55,816 nucleotides of DNA from Bacteroidales bacterium (GTDB lineage Bacteria; Bacteroidota; Bacteroidia; Bacteroidales; WCHB1-69), in assembly GCA_017615595.1 (NCBI GenBank), contig JAFZZT010000001.1, positions 1 to 55,816 on the forward strand. Direction: 5' to 3'. Shown one piece after another: positions 23,646 through 33,167 of this stretch. The position numbers were made by a program, and so were the translations under genes. The notes under the pieces were generated by a model. That model was not told the origin of the DNA and did not search any database. It was given only the letters and a program-made list of their open reading frames with translations. Positions within the stretch are counted from its first letter, which is position 1, and each line of letters starts with the position of its first letter.

Positions 23646-24998
23646 CTATTTAGACACCAACTGACGATAGCGGACCTCCGCCATACGGTAATCAATACGC
23701 ATATCCGTCTGCTGGTCAAGGGCCTGCTGATACAGCGCCTGGGCTTCCAAGAGGTCTGACACGGAGGAGAGTCCTGCCTGATAGTTCTGGCGGACAGTCT
23801 GCAGGTTGGCTTCCGCCTCGGCCACCGTCACCTCGGCGAGTCCTATTTGCGCATAGCGCTCTTGCAGGTTGTTCCACACCTGCATCGTCTCCAGGGACAT
23901 CTTCTCGGTATAATCCTCATAATCGTTGCGGGCGACCTGCTGTTTGAGCGAAGCCTCTTTCAGCTTATAGGAATTCTCCCACCAGGCCGTCAGCGGCACT
24001 TGCAAAGAGGCGAAGACCAGTCCATTGGTGGAATAATCATCAAAAATGAGGTTGCCGTATGCAATACCGGCCCCCACCATCAGATGCGGGAGCGCCTCGC
24101 CCAAGACCATCTTGCGTTGCAGTTGGGTGGCCTCCATCTGCAATTGCAGCAAGCGGGTCTCTTTCCTATTGGCAACGGCCTCCTCCATATCTGCATAGAG
24201 AGATTCCGGGACAGGCATCACCGCCGGAATCGTATCAACCAGCTGCAGCTGTTCATCATAGGGAACTCCTATCATTTGGCATAATGCCCTTTGGGCCAGC
24301 TGAATACCATTCTGTATGCGAAGCATATTGGACTGCATCTCCGTACGTTTCATGGAGACCTTCAGCACCTCGTTGCGGGTAAGAAGTCCCGCCTTGAATG
24401 CCCCCTCCACATCGCGATAGAGCGTATCCAGAAAGTCGAGGGCCGCCATGACCGTCTCGCGTTTTGCCTTCAGCGAGACGACCAGCCAATAGCTCTGCTC
24501 TGTCTTGAGGAGAACCTCCTGCTGTTGGAGTTCATATTGCAGCTGGGCAGCCTCCACCCCCACTCCGGCGAGTTGGTTGCCATGGACGATCTGGCCGCCC
24601 ATATAGACCGGCTGCATCAGGGTGGCGCCGACCGTAACCCCTTTCTCTGCAAATGACAGCGACTCGGGGATGCCCAATGCGTGGCCATACTCCATGTAAA
24701 AATTGTGCAGCCATTGTCGGGCGGTAGCGTTATCAATATCGTCAATGCCATACTCCACCAATGGGTGCAGGGCATGATAGCCGAGAGCTGTCCCGCTCAC
24801 ATTGGGGAAGTATTTGGTAAAGGCCTGCTTCTTGACCATCCTGGCCATCTCCACACTCAGCGCAGCATTCTTGACAGCGGCATTATGCTGCAACGCCAGC
24901 GTCAGGCAGCTGTCCAACGAGAGCGACTGTCCTTGGAGACCCAGAGAAAGGGACATACATAGTCCCATGATCATGATAGCGATTTTCAGATTCCTCAT
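23646..24998 (-). CDS. TolC-family outer-membrane efflux protein
   Basis: A 450-residue outer-membrane factor. It has a signal peptide (about 1-23, ending GLQGQS), then the first TolC repeat with LSLDSCLTLALQHN and long alpha-helical stretches. The second repeat ends in QTVRQNYQAGLSSVSDLLEAQALYQQAL, the QxNYxAGxxSxxDLLxAQ motif of this family. It forms a trimeric channel-tunnel that joins the RND pump and adaptor encoded just upstream. Its ATG overlaps the stop of the RND gene (ATGA). The chain lacks a terminal aromatic residue (ends QLVSK), which is not rare for TolC. Confidence 0.92.
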   Translation of the reverse strand: MRNLKIAIMIMGLCMSLSLGLQGQSLSLDSCLTLALQHNAAVKNAALSVEMARMVKKQAFTKYFPNVSGTALGYHALHPLVEYGIDDIDNATARQWLHNFYMEYGHALGIPESLSFAEKGVTVGATLMQPVYMGGQIVHGNQLAGVGVEAAQLQYELQQQEVLLKTEQSYWLVVSLKAKRETVMAALDFLDTLYRDVEGAFKAGLLTRNEVLKVSMKRTEMQSNMLRIQNGIQLAQRALCQMIGVPYDEQLQLVDTIPAVMPVPESLYADMEEAVANRKETRLLQLQMEATQLQRKMVLGEALPHLMVGAGIAYGNLIFDDYSTNGLVFASLQVPLTAWWENSYKLKEASLKQQVARNDYEDYTEKMSLETMQVWNNLQERYAQIGLAEVTVAEAEANLQTVRQNYQAGLSSVSDLLEAQALYQQALDQQTDMRIDYRMAEVRYRQLVSK

Positions 24999-27900
24999 TT
25001 TTTATCCCTCCGTTTAAAGATCTGCCAGTAGGCCACGGGCAGTACAGTGACAACTAATGGTAATGAAAAGATGGTGCCGAAACAGATCACAACACCCATC
25101 GGCATCCAAAGGGCGGTATGGGCCACGATCATGGGCATCACACCCAATGCAGTGGTGGCGGAAGTCAGGAAGATGGGACGCATACGGCGCTTGCCCGCCT
25201 CGAAGCCTGCCTCTTTGGCGCTCTTATGCTGCTCGGTGCGCAACATCTCCGCATATTCAAACATGATGATCGCGTTACGGACGATGATACCGATCAGACT
25301 CACCACACCCAACACGGCCGTGATGCTGAAGTCGAGCTGGAAGATAAACAGGCCCAGCGAGGCGCCGAAGATACAGATCAGGCTGGCTGAGAGCGTCAGC
25401 ATCACGACATCTATCTTGGCGAAATGGTACAGCAGGAAGACGAAGAGCACCAGGACAGCGGCAATGAAGCTCAGCGCTATCTGCGGGATGACCTGGCCAT
25501 TGATGCTGGTCAGTCCGCCGTAGGAGATCTCCACCCCTTGGGGCTTGTTCTTCGACAGGTTCTTGTCGATATATTTGTCCAAGACCTTGATCACTTCGGG
25601 CTGGCTATAGCCCTCGCGCAGGTCCGCGCCCACCGTGACAGTCCGCACACCGTTCCGATGGTTGATGACCGCATCGCTCCAGGCCGGTATCACCGTGGCC
25701 ACTTGGCGCAGGGGCACCCACACGGACGGTATTGAGGTGGGGACCAAAAAATCCTCCATATCCTGATAGCTCATCCCCGCTTGGTCGCGGGTGGTGTAGA
25801 GCATCACCGGCACCTTATAGTCGCCTTCCCACACCGAGGTGAGCATCTGGCCATCGAGAGCGGAGGAGAGATACACGGAGAGCATGCTCTGGGTGACTCC
25901 CAATCGCATAGCCTCGTCACTATTCAGCTCCACCCGGATGTTCTGAGACGTCTCATCCATGTCAGAATGCACCCAGAGCATCGAGGGTTGGGTGTTCATG
26001 AAGCACTTCAAGGAGTCGGCCATCTGTTTCAGCACGTCAAAGTCATCCCCTGTCAAGCGCACCTCCACCGGGTTCTTCACAGCCTGATAGTCAATCTGCT
26101 TAAAGCGGACATAGCAGTTCGGGAAATGATGGGCGTAGCGCTCCGAGTAGTCTTTGAGGACATGGCGGGTATCCTTTTCGGATCTGGTGTTGACGATGAA
26201 CTGGGCATAGTTCTTGTGGGCCATCTGAGGGGCGTATGTGGCGTGAAAGCGTGGCGAAGAGCATCCGATGAACGAGGTCACGGAGGTCACGCGGGGATCG
26301 CGCCGCAAGATGTGCTCCATACTGTCGGCCACCATGGTCGTCTGCGCCAACGAGCTGCCCTCCGCCAGGTGAATCTCCACGGCAAAGCACTCGCGATCGG
26401 CCTTCGGCAGCATCTGGATGTGCAGACGAGAGAACATCAAGACACCCATCCCGATGGCGAAGAAGGCGAACAGGACGACAAAGGTAGGATTTCTAAAGCA
26501 CCAGGCGAGAAGATTCTCATAAAGATTCTGCAGCCATTCAAAGAAACGGTTCTGCGCCGCGGCAAAACGGCCGATCTGCATACCCGGTCGATGGCGATGG
26601 ATATAGCGAGTCGCAATATAAGGAATGATCCAGACGGCGTAAAAGATGGAGCATATCAGGGCAAAGGCCACCGTAAAGGGAAACAGCTGCACGAAATCGC
26701 CCAAGGGCCCCGTGATGATGCGCGTCATGGGGAAGAACATGCCCGAGATGGCCAGAGTGGCCAGCGACATGGGCACGAAAAGCTGCTTGGTACTCTTCAC
26801 CGCCGAATAGAGATTGGAATGCCCGCTCTGAATCATATCGGTATAGCCGTCGATGACGATGACTGAGTCGTCCACGATCATACCGAGGACCACGATCAGC
26901 GCCGCCAGTGTCACCGTGTTCATCTCGATGCCGCAGATATACATCAGCCCCATGGTGATGGCGGTACACACCGGCACGCTGGAACTGGAGACCAGGGCCG
27001 TGCGCAAGGGGAAGAGCAGCAACATGACTGCGATGACCACGATGATGGAGAAGAGCAGATCGCGCAGGAACGACATCACCGACTTGTCCACCACCTTGGG
27101 TTGGTTGGTGATGCGGTGCATATCCACATCGGGCGGTATCTCTTGGCGGGTCTGGTCGATGATCTTCTCCACCTTCTTTCCAAAGGCGACTATATTGTTG
27201 CCGGGATTCATCTCCATGGAGATCAGCACGGCGGGGGCTCCATCGTATTTGATGCAGCTCTTGGGTTCGGCGTAACGGCGCTCGATGGTGGCGATGTCGC
27301 GCAGGCGGACCACGCTGCCGGAAGGGTCGGCATAGATGATCTGCTCGCCAAGTTCGTATTCTGACTGGTAGGGGATGTCCAGGAAGACCAGCGCCTCACC
27401 GGCCTCGTTGTCCACGCTGCCACTGACGGTACGCAGGCCTTGGGTGGCCAGCTCCACCAAGAGGGAGCGCTGGCTGATGCCGTAGGAAGCAAGCCTCTCC
27501 TGGTCCACCAGCACGGCAATCTCCTCCTTCTGCTGGCCCGTAATCTTGATACGGCCCATCTCGGGGATGGCGCGCAAGTTGTCGCACAGACGGTTGGCAT
27601 AGTCCTCCAGCTCCCGCGGGGTGCGCTCCGGCGACTCCACGGCCAGCAACATAGAGGCCGTATTGCCAAAGTCGTCCACCACGACCACCTCCAGCACACC
27701 CGCCGGCAACGAGGTCTTCTTGAACAGCTGCAGCCCATGTCGGATCTTGGACCACACCTCGTCTTTATGCTTCACGGCGGTGTTAAGTTCAACGTAAATA
27801 TAGACGGCACCGTTCTCTGTCGTGGAGTAGGTCAGCTTTTTGTTGACCTCCTCGTAGGTAAAGAGGAAACGCTCCAGGGGCTTGGTCACCTGTTCCTCGA

Positions 27901-28090
27901 CCTCCTGCGCGGAGGCACCCGGGTAGATGGCCGCCACCACACCCTGTCGGATCGTGAACTGAGGAAACTCATCCTTGTTCATCTGCGTCAAGCCAAAGAT
28001 GCCAAACAGGACCAGGCAGCTCACAATAAAGAAGATGATATTGTGACTGCGGATGGCGGCAAGGATATGGTTGGACTTACGCTTCGACAT
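24995..28090 (-). CDS. RND efflux transporter inner-membrane permease (AcrB/MexF-like)
   Basis: A 1031-residue proton-driven pump. The layout is TM1, a large periplasmic loop, TM2-6, TM7, a second loop and TM8-12. The proton-relay aspartates are in MIVDDSVIVID (about residues 407-408). TM1 is IIFFIVSCLVLFGIFGL, and the end is LPLVVTVLPVAYWQIFKRRDKK. The sequence is closer to the CusA/MdtB-type multidrug exporters than to heavy-metal CusA, because no methionine cluster is visible. It takes substrates from the periplasm or inner leaflet and passes them to TolC. It lies in the tetR-lipoprotein-adaptor-pump-tolC operon. Confidence 0.95.
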   Translation of the reverse strand: MSKRKSNHILAAIRSHNIIFFIVSCLVLFGIFGLTQMNKDEFPQFTIRQGVVAAIYPGASAQEVEEQVTKPLERFLFTYEEVNKKLTYSTTENGAVYIYVELNTAVKHKDEVWSKIRHGLQLFKKTSLPAGVLEVVVVDDFGNTASMLLAVESPERTPRELEDYANRLCDNLRAIPEMGRIKITGQQKEEIAVLVDQERLASYGISQRSLLVELATQGLRTVSGSVDNEAGEALVFLDIPYQSEYELGEQIIYADPSGSVVRLRDIATIERRYAEPKSCIKYDGAPAVLISMEMNPGNNIVAFGKKVEKIIDQTRQEIPPDVDMHRITNQPKVVDKSVMSFLRDLLFSIIVVIAVMLLLFPLRTALVSSSSVPVCTAITMGLMYICGIEMNTVTLAALIVVLGMIVDDSVIVIDGYTDMIQSGHSNLYSAVKSTKQLFVPMSLATLAISGMFFPMTRIITGPLGDFVQLFPFTVAFALICSIFYAVWIIPYIATRYIHRHRPGMQIGRFAAAQNRFFEWLQNLYENLLAWCFRNPTFVVLFAFFAIGMGVLMFSRLHIQMLPKADRECFAVEIHLAEGSSLAQTTMVADSMEHILRRDPRVTSVTSFIGCSSPRFHATYAPQMAHKNYAQFIVNTRSEKDTRHVLKDYSERYAHHFPNCYVRFKQIDYQAVKNPVEVRLTGDDFDVLKQMADSLKCFMNTQPSMLWVHSDMDETSQNIRVELNSDEAMRLGVTQSMLSVYLSSALDGQMLTSVWEGDYKVPVMLYTTRDQAGMSYQDMEDFLVPTSIPSVWVPLRQVATVIPAWSDAVINHRNGVRTVTVGADLREGYSQPEVIKVLDKYIDKNLSKNKPQGVEISYGGLTSINGQVIPQIALSFIAAVLVLFVFLLYHFAKIDVVMLTLSASLICIFGASLGLFIFQLDFSITAVLGVVSLIGIIVRNAIIMFEYAEMLRTEQHKSAKEAGFEAGKRRMRPIFLTSATTALGVMPMIVAHTALWMPMGVVICFGTIFSLPLVVTVLPVAYWQIFKRRDKK

Positions 28091-28102
28091 GAAATCAGGT
28101 TG

Positions 28103-29143
28103 TTAGTGTTGGTCAGAATGGATGAGTACAGGAGCGTTGGGGTACAGTTTCTGCATGCCGGCGGTCACCAGCGTGTCGCCAGGCTGGAGGCCGCTGCTGA
28201 TGAGGACGCCATTCGCCACGAAGCCTGACGACTGGACGATGACGCGCTGCGCCTTGCCATGGCGGACGAGCCACACGCATTGTCCCTGTGGATGCGTCTG
28301 CACACTCTTGGCGGGTATGACAAGTCCTTTGGACGAGGTATTCTGCTTATGGAAGCGCACCTTGCAGACCATGCCGGGCAGGAGTTCCGCCGGCGGGCGC
28401 ACAAAGAGAGCCTTCACATTATAGCTATGTACCACGCGGGAGGCCGACACACCGCTCTCGGTGATCTTGACCTTCAGCGCTCTGTCTTGAAGGGCAGGCA
28501 CTATGACCGTGGCCGTATCACCGACATGGATAGCGGCTATATCATCTTCTGGAACGGAAAAGGACACCGACAGAGAATGGACATCGAGAAGGGTTACGGC
28601 TGGCACGCCGGGCAGCAGTGTCGCCCCGGCCTGCGCCTCGCAACGATCCACCACTCCTGACACAGGGGCATGGAGATCGCAATCGTCCAGCTGCTTCTTC
28701 GCCATCTGCTCCATGGCACGCGCCTTGTCCAGGTTGGTCTGCATCTCCACCCACTTGACTTCGGCCACGCTGCCCTGCTCGTACACCTGCTTGAGGCGTG
28801 CGTATGCGTCCTCGGCCTGATCGAGGGTGGCCTTGGCCGACTGGTAAGCATTACGCGCACTAGTCTTGTCCACTGATGCGAGCAGCTGACCGGCACGGAC
28901 CTTGTCGCCAGCCTTCACATAGACCTTCTCCACCCGGCCGCCCAAGGGGAAGCCCAACGAGATGGAGAGGTTTTCCGTGACATCGCCCACATAGGTTCGG
29001 GATAGAGAACCGCTGATCGTGTCCACCGTCATTACGGTCACCTCCACCGGCTCCACGGCCCGATCCTCCACCAAGTGTTTGCAGGAGGTGAGCGGCAGCA
29101 GCAGCAATGCCATCATCAACCAAGATTCAATATTATATTTCAT
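28103..29143 (-). CDS. RND efflux periplasmic adaptor (membrane fusion protein), lipoprotein
   Basis: A 346-residue adaptor, starting at ATG 29143. The open frame extends 40 codons further, but the signal peptide begins at this methionine. MMALLLLPLTSCKH gives lipobox LTSC, so it is a lipoprotein anchored in the inner membrane. A lipoyl/barrel-sandwich hybrid half (SISLGFPLGGRVEKVYVKAGDKVRAGQLLA), a helical hairpin (about 95-140), the second lipoyl half (DLHAPVSGVVDRCEAQAG) and beta-barrel and membrane-proximal domains follow in the usual order. It couples the pump to TolC. It is 41 bases downstream of the small lipoprotein gene and 12 bases upstream of the pump gene. Confidence 0.93.
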   Translation of the reverse strand: MKYNIESWLMMALLLLPLTSCKHLVEDRAVEPVEVTVMTVDTISGSLSRTYVGDVTENLSISLGFPLGGRVEKVYVKAGDKVRAGQLLASVDKTSARNAYQSAKATLDQAEDAYARLKQVYEQGSVAEVKWVEMQTNLDKARAMEQMAKKQLDDCDLHAPVSGVVDRCEAQAGATLLPGVPAVTLLDVHSLSVSFSVPEDDIAAIHVGDTATVIVPALQDRALKVKITESGVSASRVVHSYNVKALFVRPPAELLPGMVCKVRFHKQNTSSKGLVIPAKSVQTHPQGQCVWLVRHGKAQRVIVQSSGFVANGVLISSGLQPGDTLVTAGMQKLYPNAPVLIHSDQH

Positions 29144-29184
29144 TGTTTCAATCCTTTGTTTGTAAAACAACATGTCTTGGCAAG

Positions 29185-29685
29185 CTAATTCTTCTCGGCC
29201 AAAATGGTTATTTTCTCGGCATGGAGGCGAATCTGCGTGCCATCTTCCGGCCTGCCGGTCCATTGTTCCTCCACGAGGATCATATCATCGCAGATAATGC
29301 CGCGGCCAGCGCTTTGCACCGTGTAAACTTCGCCCACCTGCGTGATGCCCGCCAGAGAGTCGGAAATGCTGAAACGGGTGGTGAACTCGTAAGGAGCGAA
29401 GAAGATGGAGTCACCTTGGATTTTGCCGGTGCAGGTATGAGCACCGCCACCCATCTCGTTAAAGGTGATGAGGACATCGCCCTTCTTGCCATGCCTGTCC
29501 AGCATGATGTTCATCTGTCCCTGTTTGGTGGCCAGGGTGGAAACCGTGTGGTTCTCTTCATCCGTAAAGGTTACCAGGCCCGACTGTTTATAGCTATAAT
29601 CGCCTGTCACCTTGCGGGATGGGGTATCACATGAGACACTTAGAAGAAGCAGTGTTGGAAGCAGAAAAGTGAGAATCTTTTTCAT
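29185..29685 (-). CDS. Small lipoprotein of unknown function in the efflux operon
   Basis: A 166-residue protein with a lipoprotein signal (LLPTLLLLSVSC, lipobox SVSC, Cys19). The mature part is about 147 residues, predicted as a beta-rich calycin-like fold: alternating strands such as GQMNIMLDRHGK, DVLITFNEMGGGAHTCTG and SIFFAPYEFTTRFSISD. It contains two further cysteines (HTCTG, IICDD). No known family is recognised. It sits between the tetR gene (17 bases) and the adaptor gene (41 bases), so it is probably co-regulated with the pump. It may bind a pumped compound or help the adaptor; that is inference only. Confidence 0.75.
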   Translation of the reverse strand: MKKILTFLLPTLLLLSVSCDTPSRKVTGDYSYKQSGLVTFTDEENHTVSTLATKQGQMNIMLDRHGKKGDVLITFNEMGGGAHTCTGKIQGDSIFFAPYEFTTRFSISDSLAGITQVGEVYTVQSAGRGIICDDMILVEEQWTGRPEDGTQIRLHAEKITILAEKN

Positions 29686-29702
29686 ATTGTAATGCAGTAT
29701 CG

Positions 29703-30350
29703 TTAATTCAAGGATTTAATGGGATCAAATTCAGGAAGCTTTTGCTCGGAGAATCTCATGAAGATGCTGTTGATGATAAGATCTATCAACATTTCGTAGG
29801 AGGATTTATACTGTTCATACTTATCTTCTATAAAGAAAGTATAGCTTAATCCGTTAAGCGTCACCTGTAGCATATCGGCAAAGGCTGAAGCCTGCTTCTC
29901 CACTTTATCAGACAATTCGTCCGAGAATCCGGAGGACCACACTCGCTTGAAGAATTGGCGTTCCCAAAGTTTGAATTGGTTTTTCACTTGGTTCAGTTCC
30001 CGGAAGCGCACCCCGCGGTCTTTGAACATACGATCGCGCAAGGCCACACGGAGATTCTCAGCTGCGGCTATCAGCTGCACACGCAGCAGGAGATATTGGC
30101 GCAGACGAGGCAGGAAGAGTTGGGAGTCATCTTCCGTCAACGTTTCCAGGTCGGTGCGGATACTGTCTATTTCGGAAGAGACCAGCTTCATGAACAGCTC
30201 CTCCTTATTGCGGAAGTAGTTATAGATAGAGCGTTTGGATTTATGGGCCTCGCGGGCGATCTCCTCCATGGAGGTCTTCTCAAAGCCGTACTTCTGGAAC
30301 AGGGAGGCGGCCACCTCCTGTATCGCTGCATCTGTCTTCAACTTGTTCAT
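29703..30350 (-). CDS. TetR/AcrR-family transcriptional regulator, first gene of the efflux operon
   Basis: A 215-residue TetR-type repressor. The N-terminal helix-turn-helix is AAIQEVAASLFQKYGFEKTSMEEIAREAHKSKRSIYNYFRNKEELF (about residues 8-53), close to the family consensus. The C-terminal part (60-215) is all-helical and variable, as expected for ligand-binding and dimerisation. As the first gene of the operon it would control its own transcript together with the pump by binding near the promoter at 30377. Loss of binding on ligand contact would raise efflux, the usual TetR/AcrR logic. Confidence 0.93.
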   Translation of the reverse strand: MNKLKTDAAIQEVAASLFQKYGFEKTSMEEIAREAHKSKRSIYNYFRNKEELFMKLVSSEIDSIRTDLETLTEDDSQLFLPRLRQYLLLRVQLIAAAENLRVALRDRMFKDRGVRFRELNQVKNQFKLWERQFFKRVWSSGFSDELSDKVEKQASAFADMLQVTLNGLSYTFFIEDKYEQYKSSYEMLIDLIINSIFMRFSEQKLPEFDPIKSLN

Positions 30351-30376
30351 TTTTGCACATTTATCGTTTACAGGTG

Positions 30377-30384
30377 CAAAAGTA
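30377..30384 (-). promoter_or_regulatory. -7 promoter element for the tetR-efflux operon
   Basis: On the minus strand this reads TACTTTTG followed by CACCTG, 26 bases before the tetR ATG. An A/T-rich run follows upstream. No clear palindromic operator could be picked out by eye. Confidence 0.6.
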
Positions 30385-30599
30385 CATTTTTTTTTAAAAT
30401 AAGCTGTTAAAAATTGTATTCGCGGACACTTTTTGCAGATGGAACATCATTCCAGTATTAGGGAGATCAACCGGCAGGAGTCGGGAGTCGTGCGGTGGGG
30501 GGGGGGTGTTCTTATAATATAATATATTGTAGGGCGTCATAAAAGGGATCGGGCAGGCCTGTTGAAAATGCCTGTTGATAAAAAAATATGCGCAAAGTG
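30385..30599. other. Non-coding stretch between divergent tetR and rplC, with a G10 tract
   Basis: The whole gap is 398 bases (30351-30748). This part holds no credible gene, tRNA or rpsJ remnant on either strand. It contains a run of ten G at 30497-30506, then an AT-alternating stretch (ATAATATAATATATT, around 30513-30528). Confidence 0.6.
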
Positions 30600-30627
30600 T
30601 TGTGATATAGAAAATAATGTATATTTG
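30600..30627 (+). promoter_or_regulatory. Promoter for the rplC-rpsS operon (TTG, 17 bases, TATATTTG)
   Basis: TTG at 30600-30602, then 17 bases, then TATATTTG at 30620-30627 followed by CAGG. It gives a leader of about 115 nt before rplC, long for this organism. It is the only promoter seen for the ribosomal genes here. Confidence 0.7.
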
Positions 30628-30656
30628 CAGGCTTTTTAGTACATACCGCAAAAGAA

Positions 30657-30684
30657 CAATAAACAACTGATTTACAGTTTATTG
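30657..30684 (+). promoter_or_regulatory. Leader hairpin(s) upstream of rplC, possible autoregulatory site
   Basis: CAATAAAC (30657-30664) can pair with GTTTATTG (30677-30684) across 12 bases. Within it AACTG (30665-30669) can instead pair with CAGTT (30675-30679), so the two structures exclude each other. This is in the transcribed leader of an operon that includes L4, whose binding to its own leader controls the S10 operon in E. coli. Function here is inferred from position only. Confidence 0.35.
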
Positions 30685-30748
30685 AATCAAGGAATGGCAT
30701 TACTGAAAATGCAGAATGAATTAATAATTTATACAAACTAACAAAAAA

Positions 30749-31378
30749 ATGTCAGGATTAATAGGAAAGAAAATTGGGATGACTAGCATCTACGATGCCT
30801 CCGGCAAGATGGTGCCGTGCACAGTGATAGAGGCTGGTCCTTGCGTTGTCACGCAAGTCAAGACCATCGAAAAGGATGGTTACAGTGCAATCCAATTGGG
30901 TTACGACGAAAAGAAAGAGAAAAACACGACGAAATCCCTGAAGGGTCATTTCGCCAAGGCCGGTACCACGCCGAAGAAGATCGTCCGCGAGTTCACTCGT
31001 TTTGAGGAAGGTCACAAGAAGAGTTTCGGTGAGGTGTTGGACGTTACCATCTTCTCTGAGGGAGAGTTTGTCGATGTAAGCGGCATCTCCAAAGGTAAAG
31101 GATTCCAGGGTGTCGTGAAGCGCCACGGTTTCGGCGGTGTAGGCGACAGCACGCACGGTCAGCACAACCGTCTGAGAGCCCCCGGTTCTATGGGTGCATC
31201 CTCCTACCCTTCTCGCGTATTCAAGGGAATGCGTATGGCAGGCCAAATGGGCAATGCCAAGGTAAAAGTCATCAACCTTCAGATTTTGAAGATTGTGAAG
31301 GAAAAGAATTTAGTTTTAGTGAAAGGTTCTGTACCCGGAGCTAATGGATCTTATATAATTATTGAGAGATGGAGTTAA
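30749..31378 (+). CDS. rplC: 50S ribosomal protein L3
   Basis: A 209-residue L3, full length. The N-terminus [19 protein letters not shown], the [34 protein letters not shown] loop that reaches the peptidyl-transferase centre, and the ending [17 protein letters not shown] are all typical. It binds 23S rRNA and starts assembly of the large subunit. Usually rpsJ (S10) lies directly upstream. Here rplC is the first gene, with its own promoter. Its 3' end overlaps rplD by ten bases. Confidence 0.98.
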   Translation: MSGLIGKKIGMTSIYDASGKMVPCTVIEAGPCVVTQVKTIEKDGYSAIQLGYDEKKEKNTTKSLKGHFAKAGTTPKKIVREFTRFEEGHKKSFGEVLDVTIFSEGEFVDVSGISKGKGFQGVVKRHGFGGVGDSTHGQHNRLRAPGSMGASSYPSRVFKGMRMAGQMGNAKVKVINLQILKIVKEKNLVLVKGSVPGANGSYIIIERWS

Positions 31379-31998
31379 CAGTTTATAATATAGACGGCAG
31401 TGCAACTGCCAAGACGGTCACCTTGAATGACAAGATCTTCAATGTGGAACCCAACGATCATGCCATCTGGCTTGATGTGAAACAATATTTGGCAAATCAG
31501 AGACAAGGTACGCATGACACTCTGGAGCGTTCTACCGTTTCCGGAAGCACCCGCAAGCTGAAGAGACAAAAAGGTACTGGCGGCGCCCGTGCCGGCAGCA
31601 TCAAGTCTCCGACCATCCGCGGCGGTGCCACCGTGTTCGGACCTCATCCGAGAGACTACTCCTTCAAGTTGAACAAGAAACTCAAGAGAGTGGCCCGTTT
31701 CTCTGCCTTCACCTACAAACAGCAGGAAGGCAAGATCACCGTGGTGGAAGACTTCACCTTTGAAGCCCCGAAGACCAAATCCTACACGGCCATGCTCAAG
31801 AACCTCAAACTCGAAGGCCAGAAGACGCTGCTCTTGACGGCCGACAACGACAAGAACATCTTCTTGTCTTGCCGCAACCTGCAACGCACCAAAGTCATGC
31901 GCGCCATTGAGGCCAACACCTACCACGTGCTCAACGCCGGTCACCTCATCATCTCCGAGAGCGGTCTGACCGAGTTGAATAAAATGTTAGGCGAATAA
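31369..31998 (+). CDS. rplD: 50S ribosomal protein L4
   Basis: A 209-residue L4. The exposed loop that lines the exit tunnel is visible as [16 protein letters not shown], then [21 protein letters not shown]. The globular part ends [21 protein letters not shown]. The start ATG lies inside the last codons of rplC, giving translational coupling. L4 is also the autogenous regulator of the S10 operon in enterobacteria; whether that applies here is unknown. Confidence 0.98.
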   Translation: MELTVYNIDGSATAKTVTLNDKIFNVEPNDHAIWLDVKQYLANQRQGTHDTLERSTVSGSTRKLKRQKGTGGARAGSIKSPTIRGGATVFGPHPRDYSFKLNKKLKRVARFSAFTYKQQEGKITVVEDFTFEAPKTKSYTAMLKNLKLEGQKTLLLTADNDKNIFLSCRNLQRTKVMRAIEANTYHVLNAGHLIISESGLTELNKMLGE

Positions 31999-32028
31999 TT
32001 TATTATCAACCCGTAAAGATTTCAAACA

Positions 32029-32319
32029 ATGAGTATCATAATAAAACCCATCATCAGCGAAAAGATGACGCAGACGGCTGAAAAGTACAACCGTTATGGT
32101 TTCATGGTGACCCGCACAGCCACCAAGCCGGAAATCAAAAAGGAAATCGAAGCCGTTTATGGAGTGAAAGTAGTCCGCGTAAATACGCTCATCCAACGCG
32201 GAAAAGCCACGAGCAGAAACACTAAGGCTGGCGTCATCACAGGTCAGAAGAACAACTTCAAGAAGGCCTACGTGTTCGTGGACAAAGAACAAAAAATTGA
32301 TTTTTACAGTAACATTTAA
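32029..32319 (+). CDS. rplW: 50S ribosomal protein L23
   Basis: A 96-residue L23: [25 protein letters not shown], then [23 protein letters not shown] and a basic [19 protein letters not shown] loop. It sits at the tunnel exit and docks SRP and trigger factor; the SRP RNA gene itself is at 41209 in this window. It is 30 bases from rplD and five bases from rplB. Confidence 0.98.
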   Translation: MSIIIKPIISEKMTQTAEKYNRYGFMVTRTATKPEIKKEIEAVYGVKVVRVNTLIQRGKATSRNTKAGVITGQKNNFKKAYVFVDKEQKIDFYSNI

Positions 32320-32324
32320 GAGCA

Positions 32325-33149
32325 ATGGCATTAAAAAAGTACAAACCAGTAACGCCGGGTCAGCGCTTCAAAGTAATCAGCGCATTTGATGACATTACCA
32401 CCAACAAGCCGGAAAAGAGTTTGTTGTGTCCCAGACATGAGACAGGCGGAAGAAACAACAGTGGTAAGATGACGGTACGGTACCGCGGAGGCGGTCACAA
32501 GAAGATGTACCGTATGATTGATTTCAAACGTGAAAAAGACGGAGTTCCCGCAACGGTCAAGACGATCGAATACGATCCGAACCGCTCCGCCCGTATCGCT
32601 TTGGTATTCTATGCCGACGGTGAGAAACGCTACATCGTGGCTCCTCACGGCATCAAGGTTGGCCAAGTGATCCAAAGCGGCTCCGGCGTGGCTCCCGATT
32701 TGGGCAACTGTCTGCCTATCGGCGAGATCCCGTTCGGCTCCATCATCCACAATATCGAGATGAGACCTGGTCAGGGTGCCAAGATCGCCCGCAGCGCCGG
32801 CTCCTACGCCCAGCTGATGTCTCGTGACGGCCGCTACGCCGTTATCAAACTGCCTTCTGGCGAAACCCGTATGATCCTCTGCGCTTGCAAGGCCACCATC
32901 GGCATCGTCTCCAACGTTGACCACAGCCTCGAAGTTTCCGGTAAGGCCGGTAGAAGCCGTTGGTTAGGCAGACGTCCTCGCAACCGTGGTGTCGTCATGA
33001 ACCCTGTCGATCACCCGATGGGTGGTGGTGAAGGTCGTGCTTCCGGTGGACATCCTCGTTCTCGTAACGGCATGCCTGCTAAGGGTTACAAGACCAGACG
33101 CCCGAAGAAGAACTCTAACCAGTATATCATTGAAAGAAGAAAGAAATAA
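32325..33149 (+). CDS. rplB: 50S ribosomal protein L2
   Basis: A 274-residue L2, full length. It has the RNA-binding OB-fold and SH3-like domains ([41 protein letters not shown]) and the highly conserved C-terminal [22 protein letters not shown] (about residues 225-246) with the histidine of the peptidyl-transferase region. It bridges 23S domains and is needed for subunit joining. Confidence 0.98.
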   Translation: MALKKYKPVTPGQRFKVISAFDDITTNKPEKSLLCPRHETGGRNNSGKMTVRYRGGGHKKMYRMIDFKREKDGVPATVKTIEYDPNRSARIALVFYADGEKRYIVAPHGIKVGQVIQSGSGVAPDLGNCLPIGEIPFGSIIHNIEMRPGQGAKIARSAGSYAQLMSRDGRYAVIKLPSGETRMILCACKATIGIVSNVDHSLEVSGKAGRSRWLGRRPRNRGVVMNPVDHPMGGGEGRASGGHPRSRNGMPAKGYKTRRPKKNSNQYIIERRKK

Positions 33150-33167
33150 TCTTAAAAGCATAATACT

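Noticed and set aside
25781-26866. Open frame of 361 codons opposite the RND pump
   Set aside because: Antisense shadow with histidine- and glycine-rich nonsense composition.
30385-30600. Possible rpsJ remnant or tRNA upstream of rplC
   Set aside because: No S10-like peptide in any frame and no cloverleaf or TTCGA-type T-loop was found.
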